Below are positions 1-9,200 of a stretch of DNA of 10,461 nt, piece by piece. The position numbers and the translations under genes were made by a program. Each line of letters begins with the position of its first letter. Within the stretch, counting starts at the first letter, position 1. Below the pieces are notes generated by a model, which was given only the letters and a program-made list of their open reading frames with translations, made no database searches and was not told the DNA's origin. The DNA comes from Pigoraptor vietnamica (Eukaryota; Opisthokonta; Filasterea), in the NCBI GenBank assembly GCA_943704525.1, contig CALSCQ010001234.1, positions 1-10,461 of the forward strand, read 5' to 3'.

Positions 1-423
1 GCGCGCATCCGGGTCACGCACTAGAGTGGCTGCAGCGGCGAGCGCGTCGTCCGGCGCCGCCGAGGACAGCACCTCGAGCGCAGCACATCGCACGGAATGG
101 TGCGAGTCACGCAGGCAGGCACGCGCAATCCCCTGCGCCGCGCTCTTCACCGCCGCATCGAGCGCCCGCGCCTCGGCGTCATCGCCGTCATCAACAACGC
201 AACGCCTTGCACACAGCGCACGGAGAACGCACCGCAGCGCGCACGCACGCCCAAAGTGGCCTGCAGCACCCCACACGCCTGCGACGGCCTCAACGAACGC
301 CAGTCGCGCGCGTGGCGAAGAGCACGCGTCTGCCGCATCGCACAGTGCGGCGTAGGCAATCTGCCGTTGCGCACACCCGTCCTTCGACGACACCGCGCAC
401 AGCAGGCCGGCGACAGACGCCAT
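1..423 (-). CDS. HEAT-like alpha-solenoid protein, N-terminal part (runs off left edge)
   Basis: The minus-strand frame starting with ATG at 423 stays open for exactly 141 codons to the window edge, so the 3' part is missing. The frame has an upstream stop (TGA at 496-494) and no other ATG between it and 423. The start context is good, with G at -3 and +4. The product begins MASVAGLLCAV and is almost entirely Ala/Leu/Cys/Arg-rich helix, with an acidic loop (VDDGDDAEAR) in the middle. The segment DSHHSVRCAALEVL followed by ATLVRDPDAR fits the HEAT signature: Asp, then Val-Arg, then Ala-x3-Leu, then a second helix and the next D-P-x-A-R turn. HEAT/ARM solenoids are protein-interaction scaffolds; the partner cannot be told from this piece. 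It is divergent from the Sfi1-like gene across a 208-bp gap. The overlapping minus-strand frame at 147-590 is Arg-rich and reads as a shadow. Coding status is fairly sure; family assignment is moderate. Confidence 0.7.
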   Translation of the reverse strand, partial: MASVAGLLCAVSSKDGCAQRQIAYAALCDAADACSSPRARLAFVEAVAGVWGAAGHFGRACALRCVLRALCARRCVVDDGDDAEARALDAAVKSAAQGIARACLRDSHHSVRCAALEVLSSAAPDDALAAAATLVRDPDAR

Positions 424-487
424 CGCTTCGCGCGAGCCCTGAATCCCCCTTCCACGGATATGCGTTTTATGGGGACCGCACTTGCCG

Positions 488-495
488 TGACGTCA
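488..495. promoter_or_regulatory. CRE-type palindrome TGACGTCA
   Basis: A perfect 8-bp cAMP-response-element palindrome, extended to a 10-bp palindrome GTGACGTCAC at 487-496. It lies 65 bp upstream of the minus-strand start and 137 bp upstream of the plus-strand ATG. CREB/ATF-type bZIP factors bind this element in eukaryotes. Its function here is inferred from sequence and position. Confidence 0.5.
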
Positions 496-511
496 CGATG
501 CCGAACACTTG

Positions 512-543
512 GCGCGCGAATCGGCACCACTACGCGCGCGAAT
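512..543. repeat. Repeated decamer GCGCGCGAAT (512-521 and 534-543)
   Basis: The same ten bases occur twice in the same orientation, start to start 22 bp, which is about two helical turns. The core GCGCGAA resembles one strand of an E2F/DP-type site (GCGCGAAA), differing at the last base. In so GC-rich a genome GCGCGC is common, so the significance rests on the shared GAAT end, the spacing and the promoter location. Confidence 0.4.
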
Positions 544-570
544 ATGTTTTTAGTGACCGCTTTCTCCATA

Positions 571-578
571 TACGTCAT
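571..578. promoter_or_regulatory. CRE-like site TACGTCAT
   Basis: A one-sided CRE (core CGTCA, reverse strand ATGACGTA) 83 bp from the perfect CRE and 54 bp upstream of the ATG at 632. Alone it would be weak. A second ACGTCA core inside a 208-bp divergent promoter makes the pair more credible. Confidence 0.35.
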
Positions 579-602
579 TCGCCTTCGCAATCGTGCGCTG
601 CC

Positions 603-614
603 ATGGGAGTGTGA
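603..614 (+). promoter_or_regulatory. Minimal upstream ORF (ATG GGA GTG TGA)
   Basis: An ATG in an excellent context (GCCATGG) opens a three-codon reading frame ending at TGA 612-614, 17 nt before the main ATG at 632. If the transcript starts upstream of 603, scanning ribosomes meet it first, and translation of the Sfi1-like protein would need reinitiation or leaky scanning. The same bases hold a GTGAGT (611-616), but no in-frame acceptor follows that would make this ATG the true start. Confidence 0.4.
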
Positions 615-631
615 GTGGACGCACCGCAGGC

Positions 632-3121
632 ATGCTCACGCTACGCCGCCCGCGGGCGCGCCACGTGTTTGGGCGCCCAGTGGAGGACTATCTCGACGAG
701 TGCGGGTACCTTGCTGGTGCCGCACTCGCCGACCACTACCGCCGCGCCGTCATCCTGCGCCGCGCCGTGCGCGCGTGGAGGACAGCATGTGCGCACTCCA
801 GAGCGCCTGTTCGCGCGCGCGTCGAACCCTTGCTACCGCGTCAGCGTGTGTCATCCGACGTCGCCGGGTTCGTCGCACGCGAGCCGAGCGGCGCCCATGC
901 ACGCAGCCCAGTGCCCTGCGCAGTCGCGTCGAGTACGCCGGATTTCGCAGAGCGCTGGTACTTGCGTCGTCTGATGGCGTCGTGTCTGCGACGCTGGAGT
1001 GCGCGCGTTGTGGCCGTGCGTCACCTGTACCAATCTGCCCTTGCGCGGACGGAGGCGCGGTGGGCCGCCGCAGTGTACCGAACCATGCGAGTGGAGCATG
1101 CGGTGCGGCGCTTTGAGCGCGCGCGTGCATTTGTCGCCAAATCCGCCGCCTTTGCCGCGTGGCGCCGCGCCTTTGCAGAGCGGGCGGTGGAGCGGGCGCG
1201 GAAACGCACCACCCTCCGCCTGGTCCTGATCGAGTGGCGCGCAGTGGCACGGCGCGAGACTGCCACTGTGTCTCTGCGGACGCGCGTGTGTGCTGCAGAG
1301 CTGCGGCGGGCCCTGTGCGCGTGGAGGAGCGCTGCATGCGCGAGAGTGGCGAAACGCGCACGACTGAGCCTCGCGGTGGAACACCACCGGCGCGCCCTCA
1401 TGCGGCGGGCGCTCGTGCTCGGCTTTGCGAAGTGGGCGCTCACACAGCGCAATCGCAGGCGGTTGTCGGTGATGTCGCACGCTCTGCGCACGCGGCGCGC
1501 GTTCGCACTCCTCTTTGTGCGGATTGCGCCGCCCGCACATTCCGCGTCAGTGCTGCAGCCGCCACCTTTGCTTCCTGCGCGAGTGCCGGCGGTCCCGGCG
1601 CCCGCTCTGCGCGCACTGCAGCCCTCGCCTCCCGCCGAACGCCCGATGCCTGCGCCCGCAGGGCCCTCGCTCTCGTTTTCAGACCCGCCCGCACCTGCGC
1701 ACAATCTCCCGCCGCCATCCCCGCCCGCACGCCGGGCGCACGCATCCCCAGCTTCCGCGTCCCCGGTCGCTCGGCATTCGCCGTTGCCCTCCCCTCCATC
1801 CCCACCCACTCTCCTGCCGGCACCCACCGTGGACGTTGAGCCCAGCGTGGCCACTGAGGCAGGCGTTTTCTCTGGGACACTCCCGCCAACATTGCTCGGC
1901 GACTTCCAAACAGGCGACCGGGCGCACGTCGCGGCGGTCGCACGCCTGGTCGCCACAGAACCAATCGATGTTGGCGTGCCGCATCAACCGGAAGTCGTCT
2001 CTCGCACTTGCGCGGCAGTGCAGGGGACGGGAGGGGTCCATTTCTTCGACAGGGAAGTCCTCGCGGCGGAGGGGGACGCCCACTCTGGCGGCAATCGCGT
2101 CCACGGTGCGCCGCCGGCAAACGGCGCCAGCGATGTGAAGGGCAAGCGGTGCGATGAGAGGGAGCCAGTCGAGCGTGCAACGGGCAAAGCGTCGCGCATT
2201 ATTCGTGCAGTTGCGGCAAGCAGCGAGCGCCCCTCGGCCGCGCAGCTCGCCGCCATGAAGCGCCTTCGGCTGCGCAGGGTGCATGAATCTGCGCAATCCC
2301 GTCCCGTCGCACACGATGGGGGTGCCGCCGATATAACGGATGTTGGGGTTCGCGTACCTACTGTATCGGACGCTCACTCCACGCCGGAGTCAGCGGGCTC
2401 GTCTGCCGTCGCACTCGGCGTAGCACACACGGGAAGCGACAAGGACGCGGTCCAATGTGCGCGGCCCGTGAGTGCCGCAGACACCGTCGCTGTCGCAAGC
2501 GTACCACCATTGGTTGCTGCAGAAGCGCCGTTGCCGGAGCGCGGCACGTCCGGCGGTGTCCCGTTGCGTGCACTCGCTGTCGCTCATGCCCCGGTGGAGT
2601 GCCATGATGCTCTCACGAAGGGCGAGGCCGTCTCTGCGCGGCCTCTGCATGCGTCGATCAAGCGGCCGCTCGCGACTCCATCGAATTGGCCGGCGACAGC
2701 GAAGCCACTGACGAAAGCGGCGCAAGCGAAAGCGCTGTCGAAACCGACCATTGCAAAGGCGCCGCCAAGGTCTACGCTTGTGGCACCGCAAAGGTCAGCA
2801 CTTTCGGTGCCTCTGAAACCCGACGCGCGGGCGGCGGTGCACTCAAGGGCCGTCGTGGCGCACGGGCGTGGCTCGTCGGCTCTCATGTTCCGGGCAAGCG
2901 CTGGTGTGGCCGCCGCAAGCGCGCCTGCGAGGCTCTCCGCCCCGTTACTCAAGTCTGCGCTGCGCCGACCGGGGACAGCGCCGCTGGCCCGCAAGCAGGT
3001 GTCATTTGGCAGCGACGTGGCCGACCCCACCCCGGATGCGCCCGTGGAGAAGGACGATGTTGCGGTGTGCGTTGAAGGGCCTGTGCATGATGTCGGCTTT
3101 GGAGGCGAGACGCTTGTGTGA
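632..3121 (+). CDS. Sfi1-like centrin-binding repeat protein with disordered tail and KQVSF motif
   Basis: An intronless 829-residue frame. The start is the first in-frame ATG, with G at -3; the frame extends 13 codons further upstream but without an ATG. Residues ~35-300 are Arg/Ala/Leu-rich helix carrying regularly placed Trp motifs: AVRAWRTA, CLRRWSAR, AFAAWRRA, VLIEWRAV, ALCAWRSA and GFAKWALT (Trp at about 49, 122, 177, 202, 231, 268), plus a degenerate copy ALLFVRI. This fits the Sfi1 pattern (Ala-x7-LL-x3-Phe/Leu-x2-Trp-Lys/Arg), in which each repeat forms a helix that binds one centrin at centrioles, basal bodies or spindle poles. Residues ~300-410 are Pro/Ser/Ala-rich; the rest is low-complexity, with a Lys/Pro-rich stretch near 680-730. 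The C-terminus has KSALRRP followed by RKQVSFG, a PP1-type RVxF docking motif. Yeast and human Sfi1 have more repeats (about 20), so this would be a short member. Coding is sure; the role at a microtubule-organising centre is inferred. Confidence 0.72.
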   Translation: MLTLRRPRARHVFGRPVEDYLDECGYLAGAALADHYRRAVILRRAVRAWRTACAHSRAPVRARVEPLLPRQRVSSDVAGFVAREPSGAHARSPVPCAVASSTPDFAERWYLRRLMASCLRRWSARVVAVRHLYQSALARTEARWAAAVYRTMRVEHAVRRFERARAFVAKSAAFAAWRRAFAERAVERARKRTTLRLVLIEWRAVARRETATVSLRTRVCAAELRRALCAWRSAACARVAKRARLSLAVEHHRRALMRRALVLGFAKWALTQRNRRRLSVMSHALRTRRAFALLFVRIAPPAHSASVLQPPPLLPARVPAVPAPALRALQPSPPAERPMPAPAGPSLSFSDPPAPAHNLPPPSPPARRAHASPASASPVARHSPLPSPPSPPTLLPAPTVDVEPSVATEAGVFSGTLPPTLLGDFQTGDRAHVAAVARLVATEPIDVGVPHQPEVVSRTCAAVQGTGGVHFFDREVLAAEGDAHSGGNRVHGAPPANGASDVKGKRCDEREPVERATGKASRIIRAVAASSERPSAAQLAAMKRLRLRRVHESAQSRPVAHDGGAADITDVGVRVPTVSDAHSTPESAGSSAVALGVAHTGSDKDAVQCARPVSAADTVAVASVPPLVAAEAPLPERGTSGGVPLRALAVAHAPVECHDALTKGEAVSARPLHASIKRPLATPSNWPATAKPLTKAAQAKALSKPTIAKAPPRSTLVAPQRSALSVPLKPDARAAVHSRAVVAHGRGSSALMFRASAGVAAASAPARLSAPLLKSALRRPGTAPLARKQVSFGSDVADPTPDAPVEKDDVAVCVEGPVHDVGFGGETLV
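728..1522 (+). other. Sfi1-type Trp-helix repeat block
   Basis: This part of the plus-strand gene encodes the helical repeats. Trp-to-Trp spacings are about 73, 55, 25, 29 and 37 residues. The last three bracket the ~33-residue Sfi1 period, and the first gap holds a degraded or missing unit. Each unit ends in Trp followed by a basic or small residue, after a run of Leu/Ala and Arg. Confidence 0.6.
1530..1862 (+). other. Pro/Ser/Ala-rich disordered linker
   Basis: Dense PPP, PSPP and SPP runs sit just after the helical repeats of the Sfi1-like protein. The composition argues for an unstructured linker, with many Ser/Thr-Pro dipeptides that could be sites for proline-directed kinases. No fold is recognisable. 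Confidence 0.5.
2993..3007 (+). other. KQVSF, PP1-docking (RVxF-type) motif
   Basis: Residues 788-792 of the Sfi1-like protein read K-Q-V-S-F followed by G-S-D, a dozen residues after KSALRRPG. This matches the [RK]-x-[VI]-x-F docking pattern by which many scaffolds recruit the protein phosphatase 1 catalytic subunit. It lies about 37 residues from the end of a probably disordered tail, where docking motifs are usually accessible. Confidence 0.4.
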
Positions 3122-3214
3122 TCCCAATGGTAAATTATTTGCCACTGAACAGTGTTTTCAGGCGATGCGCTGGCTTCTTTTTTAATGATTGCTCTCGGCC
3201 ATAGCGCGTCAACG
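3122..3214. terminator. Convergent 3' region of the Sfi1-like and mosaic genes
   Basis: Only 93 bases separate the TGA of the plus-strand gene from the TAG of the minus-strand gene. The stretch is markedly more AT-rich than the flanks. On the minus strand an ATTAAA hexamer (3186-3181) lies 29 nt past the stop and fits a polyadenylation signal. On the plus strand there is no AATAAA, only TAAATTA near 3131-3137. The two 3' UTRs probably overlap. Confidence 0.45.
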
Positions 3215-6200
3215 CTACGCCTCGTTGCAGCCGCACTGCCACACGGCGCGGAGAAGCCACGCGCTCGTGTCGGCCCCGGACGTGGACTCCACGCTCTTGT
3301 AATAGACGCCACGCGGCGCCACACCGACCTTGCCGAGCTTCGTGTCGCCGCTCTGCACCAAAATCTCGGTCGTCGGCAGCGCGCCGCCCGAGGACGTGAC
3401 ATCGTCGGACAGAATGGCGCCGTAGAAGGGCCGCGACGTCGTCTGCGTCCACAATTGCGCGTAGTTCGGCGGCACAAGGCGAACGGCGCCCTTATCGTCG
3501 AACTTGACGAGGCAGCGCGCGGCGTCGGGCGTGCCCACTGGCTCGCGCCATATCGAGCCTCCGGAGGCGTAGAGGACGAACTCTTTGCCATTGTCGTCCA
3601 GGCCGGCGCCAACGACGCGTGCCTTGAGCGGCTCCGAGCGGTCCGAGTGCGGCTTCCACGAGGACCCGCCGTCGGACGACACGAAGCACGTGCTCGTGCG
3701 CTGCGGGCCACACGCGATGACGCGGCCGTCGGTCAGCGGCGCAACGACGCCCGCGGCGATGCACTGGCCCTTGTAGTCGAGCTTGCCAGACAGGCAGTGG
3801 CAGTGGGCGGTGGTGCGCGTGGGGGATGCCTCGTCAAGGACGTCCTCGCAGACGGTACCGGCCGGACATCCGCCGTTGGCCACAGCGCAGGCGCGGTCTG
3901 CAGGCAAGTACAGGCGTGAGCGACTGGCCGAGGTGCCTAAATGCTCACATGTCAATGCACTCACTTGTGACGCAGGAGGCGGGGCAGGCGGGCAACGCGG
4001 CAGAGCAGCGCTTGAACTTGATGTTCGCTGTGGCGGCGCCGTTGGGCTGCGCGCGCGTGCGCAAGACAGCGTGGTAATCGAACACCTTCGTCTTCGAGTT
4101 GGCCGTGGCGAGATCGGCGCGCAGAGAGGCGTCGGTGAGGTTCGCCGAGGTCCATCCGGCGCTCATGCACACGCCGCCCTCGACGACGGAGGCCGACGCC
4201 CCGCCACTTCCCGCTGGCCACGAGAGCAACCGGCGGCCCGGGTAGCCCACTGCATAGTAACCTAATCAGTGCAAGTGGCGAATTCAAGGCCAGCAAGGGC
4301 CTTCCTGATGCTGTCACGGAGCGCACACGAACAGTGGATTACTTACCCGCGCCCTCAACAACGTCTAGCGCCATGAGATCGTCACCGTCCTCCTCGGTCC
4401 CCCCAAAGCGCCACACGCCGCACGTGTCCTCGCGCGGCGCATTTGACGGCCCAAACACCATCGTCGTCACGTCAAATGCAGTGCTGCTGCGCACCGCAAA
4501 GAAGACGCTCTCATCGGCGCGGCTGTACGAGAACGTGATGGTGCCAAGCGCCTCCCCCGAGGATCCCTTGAGCTGCCCCTCAAACTCGGAGTACATGTCG
4601 CACACTTCGCCGTCGACCTGCGCCTCTGCGATGGACGCCAGCGGTGCGAGGACTGCAGCCGCGCACGCGTCGGGCTTCCCGAGGTGGTCGGCGAGGGCCT
4701 TAGCGCTGTCGATGGCCACGATGCAGCGGGAGACGGTCTCTGCGCCGTTCATGAAGGCGAGGCAGTCGTCCACCGCAGATTGAACGGCCACCGTTACATT
4801 CTGGCCGCACGTGTCGCTGTTCGGGATGAGGCAGCGCGGGCGCAAGCGGCCAAGCACGATAGCAGCGGCCTCGTCGAAGCCCGCAGAATCGATCATCGAC
4901 TGTGGGACAGACGTCGCCGACGCGCTGTAGAGCTGCCACGCGTACGGGCAGAAGAACGAGCAGTCGACGCCAAAGTGGCCCGGGGGACACTGCGCGCGCG
5001 CCGCCATGTACATGACGCGGCTGCCGCTCGTTTGGTCCGCGGGCTGCGGCGACTGAGAGAGCGCGGCGACGTAGGCATCGGTGCTCACGGGGGGCATGTT
5101 CGTCACATCGGCCGTTACAATGGTATAGCCGTCCCCAAAGGCGTACGTCCCCGTCACCGTGATCGTGACCTGGTCGCGGCCAGCCGTGCCCGACGCTGCC
5201 AACTGCGCCGCAATGTGCTCGGCCGCGCGGTGCGTCGCGAGGTTCGCGTCCGCGCAGCCCGATATGGGACACGTACCAGCGATGCGGACGGCCAGCTCGC
5301 AGTCGCCGCAGAACAGGCCCTGGGGAAGCCCAGTCAGCATCGTCACGGTGACGGCGGCGACGGTCGTCGGCCCGGTGATTGCGTCCGACGGCGCAGCGAG
5401 CCCGGTGATGTCGTACGAGCGGAGCTTGGGAAGTCCTGCAATCACGGCGCGCACGCCCATTCCCGCGGCAAAGGCGATGTTCGTGCCCGCAATGTTCAGG
5501 TTCTCGAGGGCGCTGAGGCCTGCGAGTGCGTCGATCGAGCCCTCGATGGCGTTGTGCGACAGGTCGAGCCAGCGGAGCAGCGGCGCGTGCGAAATCGATG
5601 CCGGAATGGGGCCCGACAGCTGGTTGCCGCCGAGCGCGAGGTATTCGAGCTCGAGCGATCCGGTGAACGGCGGCAGCGTCCCCGTCAGCTTGTTGTTCGT
5701 GAGGAAGAGCGACTTGAGCGTGCTCAGGCTGAAGAGGCACGAGGGGATGGGGCCGACAAAGTCTTGCGCGGTGCCGTCAAACAGCGTCGTGCCTGCGCAC
5801 GCGAGGCCGGCGTCGATGACCTTGTCGAGGGCGCGGGCTCCCACGCGGCGCGCGCCGTAGTGGGGGTGGAGGGTCATGTCGATCACGCCGGCGTGCGCGT
5901 GCAGCAGCTCTGGCTCGATGATGAACAACTCTCGGCGACGGCGCGAAAACCCGAGGCGCTGGAGGGCCGCGCGGACCTGGTCGACGATCCAGTTTTTGAT
6001 ACCCTCCCACGACAGCGTAATCTGGCCCTGCAGGCGAATGTTCTGGCCGAGCAGCGTGACGTCCATGTCAAACCCGATCGTGCTGCCGTCGTTTGTCACT
6101 GTCGTGGCAAAGTTGGCGCGGCGCACGTTGAAGATGCGCGAGAGGAAGTTCGTGAGGCCATCGATGAGTCCGGGGAGTGCGTTGACGACCGAGATGGCGC

Positions 6201-9200
6201 CGTCCAGCGCCCCCTGCGCGACGCTGATCGCGCCCTGGGCGGCCGACACGGCGCTCTCGGCAAGCTGGAAACCGGAGTCCACGACGAACGAGATGCCGCC
6301 AATAACAGCCTGCGCCGCACTGAGCGCCGCGCGAGCGACCGCGAGGGCAACGTTGCAGCCGCCGCAGGCAACACAGTTCCACGGCTGCGTGGTGCACGCG
6401 GGAAAAAAAATAGTGAGTGCCACGCACGCCGCAAACGAGGCGTGCGCGCAGCACATCGATATCTCTCAAACAAACAAACAAAAAATGAAATTCAGTTGAG
6501 CCCGTTCCACGCAACTCACGGCGCACCCACCGAGTACCAATGGCAGTCGTCGCACCAGCTGTTGCACTGGTTCTGGAGGTTGTTCAGGGCGTTCTGCTTG
6601 TTACGCACGTTGTTCTGCGCGTCGCTGAACTTCTGCTGCACGCGCTGTCGCTCGCGCTCAAGCGAATTGCGCGCCTCCTCCAGCTTTGCCTTTGCGCTGC
6701 CGAGCGCATTCCTGGCGCTCTCGAGGCGCTGCGTCGCGGCCTGCGCAAACTGCTGCGCAACAGCCACCGCCGTCTGTCCGAGAGACTCCCAGATGCGGCT
6801 CTCGATCGACCCGGAGAGTGAGAACTTGAACCCGTTGGACCCGGGGAAGCCCGCCGACTCAAGGCGGAAGGTCAGCGCAAACGCATCCCCAAAGCGGAAC
6901 GACGCGTCGCCGTACAGGCCCCACTGACCAATGTCGAGCGCAACCCGCGCGTTGACCGTGCGCAGCAGTGTCACCTGGCCGTTCGCGCGCAGGTACTGCT
7001 GGCCTGCCGTCAGCTTCATCGCAAACTGCGGGCCGTCGCCGTTGTCGTCCCTCCGCTCGCGTGCGTCGTCCAGATGAGCCTCGTCGGGCGTGTAGCTACG
7101 CTCGTAGAGACGCAACGCGCCGTCCCCGCGACGCCTCCGTTCCTCGCCGCCCGCGTCGCCGTCGACGGTGGCCCCCTGCCAGTTGCGCGCGAGCAGCTCG
7201 TCCTCTCCGATGGCGTGGTCGTACAGCGCATAGAACGAGACCTCGCCGTACAGCCCAATGTCGTTGCGGAACTGCCCGTTGAAGCTGCCGCCAATGAAGA
7301 CGTAGTCGACGTTGAAGGTGAAGTCCTCCGACTGCGGCTGCCACGTCCCGCGCGCAATCAGCGTGATGCCCACAACGGGGACGAACCCGTACACGGAGAC
7401 CCCCGCGCGCTCAAAGACCACCGTGAGCTCGTACGCCACGCCCGCGGACACTTCCATCATGTCCAGCTGGCCCGCGCCCGCCGCAAGGGCGCGGAGCCAC
7501 GAGCGGCCGCTCCGCGCGTCGTACATCACCTGCAGCGCTACCGCGCCCTCTTTCCACACGACGTCGTCCGCATTGTGGTAAAAGTTCGACGCGAAGATGG
7601 TGGCCACGCCCGGGCTGCACGGGAGCGCACTGAGACGGAAGGCAATGTCGAACGACGCGCTCGCCATGCGGCCGAGAGAGATGCCCAGAAGCACAATGGG
7701 CTGTCCCGCGAAGTGCGCCACGGCGGGTGCGCTCATGCCCGTCCCGTCGTCCGGCATTGGCGCCGAGGGCGGACCGACGCGGAAGCCGTGCCCGTCCGTC
7801 GAGATGTCGAGCGACAGCAATGATCCGTAGTTGCGCACAGTCTCCGTGTCCTCGAAACGCAGAAACACGGACGGATGGCCGCTCGAAATCGCCGCGCCCC
7901 GCGACTTGGCTCCAAAACGCGCGCGGACATAGTGGTTGTATACCTCTGACGAGTAGAGGAAGCGCGCGTAAACGGCAATCTCGTCCACCGCCGTCGCATA
8001 TGTCGCGCCGGCCCCGGGCAGCCGGAAGACGACCGAACCCAAATCGACGGCGCCCACTTTGGCGAACATGTACGCGTTATTCGCCTTGTTGCCGTTGACG
8101 CACACCGTCAGCTCCCCCGGGAAGAAGTTCGGATCCGTCAGATCGTACAGAGCGGGGCGGATCGACACGGCGATGTGCGTGAAGTTGTGGCCATCGCCGC
8201 GTGCTACCGCCGTGCTGAGCCCCAGGTCGACGTACGAGGTTGCGCCACTCGCGTGCATGAAGCGCACTCGGGACCCCGACTCGAACTGCAGCCGAAAGTC
8301 GCGGCCCTCGAAGAACACCCACGGCTCGCCAACGGACGCCATTGCAGCCACATCGAAATCGCTCGCCCAGAACTCCACTGTCACGGCCTCGCTCACGGAA
8401 GGCCCCGACCCACGGTGCGCGCCGAACAGTTTCCGGTCGTCGGAGGGGCCCGCCCGCGCACCCTTCGTGTCCACGGCACCGTCTGCGGACGCCACGTTGG
8501 CGCCCAGCGTCACGACATAGTCGACGCTGCCGTCACTGACGCCGAGGTCGCTCTCATCAAACCGCATGTAGACGAGGGGGTCGCTGCGCACAACAGCCAC
8601 CGAGAGCTCCTCCTCGCCCGACGGCGACAAGATGGCATAGTGCGACCAGATGTCGGCATGGGAGAGTGCGGTGGGATAGAGCGCGAGTTCGTCGAGCAGA
8701 CCGGAGAAGAGGCCCACCGCGCACACCTCGTCGCCGCTGCAGCCGACCGCAAACGGGCCGAGGAGGAACGGCGCCGGCGTCCAATCGAAGCCGCCCATGT
8801 ACACGCCGTTGACGAAGCCGCTGACGCGCGGACCGTCCACAGTCACCGCGATGTGCGTCCACTTGCCCAGCTGCACAGTCCTCCCGCCAAAATCCGCGAA
8901 GGGCATGTCACCGATGGACGCCATGAGAGTGTGCGCCTTGCTGAGGGCAACGGAGATCTTCTCGCCCCGGAAATAAGCCGAGTCGATGCCGCGAAGCACC
9001 ACGCGCTCCTCGTGACCGTCCAGCTCGAGCGGGAGAATCCAAAATTCGACCGTCGCCGACCCCGAGTTGAGCATCCCTTCCGCCACCGTGTAACCCGAGC
9101 GCGGCGTCGAACCCACCATAAGGGCCTCCCCCATCAGCCCGGCAACCGCAAACGACGTGTTCGGCTGCCGCTGGCCGCCGCCAAAGTCGCTCACGCCGGC

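Larger units (their letters stand above)
424..631. promoter_or_regulatory. Divergent (bidirectional) promoter region
   Basis: These 208 bases separate the two outward-facing start codons, at 423 on the minus strand and 632 on the plus strand. No convincing coding frame crosses the stretch, although some GC-rich shadow frames do. It holds a perfect CRE palindrome, a second CRE-like site, a repeated GCGCGCGAAT decamer and weak TATA-like tracts (CATAAAA on the minus strand at 464-470, CATATAC on the plus strand near 567-573). Both genes must draw their core promoter, at least in part, from here. Transcription starts cannot be placed from sequence alone. Confidence 0.6.

Noticed and set aside
147-590. 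A 147-codon minus-strand frame starting near 590
   Set aside because: It is Arg-rich, overlaps the better-supported HEAT-like frame on the same strand, and would place coding sequence across the CRE-containing promoter.
611-680. A 70-bp intron (GTGAGT...CCCAG) that would make ATG 603 the true start of the Sfi1-like gene
   Set aside because: The donor leaves two bases of a codon and the acceptor needs one, so the join breaks the reading frame.
1021-1956. A 311-codon minus-strand frame inside the Sfi1-like gene
   Set aside because: A shadow of the Ala/Arg/Pro-rich plus-strand coding sequence; the plus strand carries the Trp-repeat pattern.
2584-3711. A 375-codon minus-strand frame spanning both gene ends
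   Set aside because: It runs through the 3' ends of two convergent genes and the AT-rich gap between them, is Ser/Ala/Arg-rich, and is out of frame with the EGF and Asp-box motifs.
6385-6456. Signal peptide starting at minus-strand ATG 6456
   Set aside because: The hydrophobic residues come from a T-rich polypyrimidine tract ending in CAG, and the cysteine-rich fold on both sides suggests one continuous protein. Kept as an alternative only.
4684-6927. A 747-codon plus-strand open frame antisense to the mosaic gene
   Set aside because: It is Arg/Ala/His-rich without recognisable domains, crosses the proposed intron and the opposite strand's LRR and helical regions, and is explained by GC-rich codon use leaving few stops on the reverse strand.
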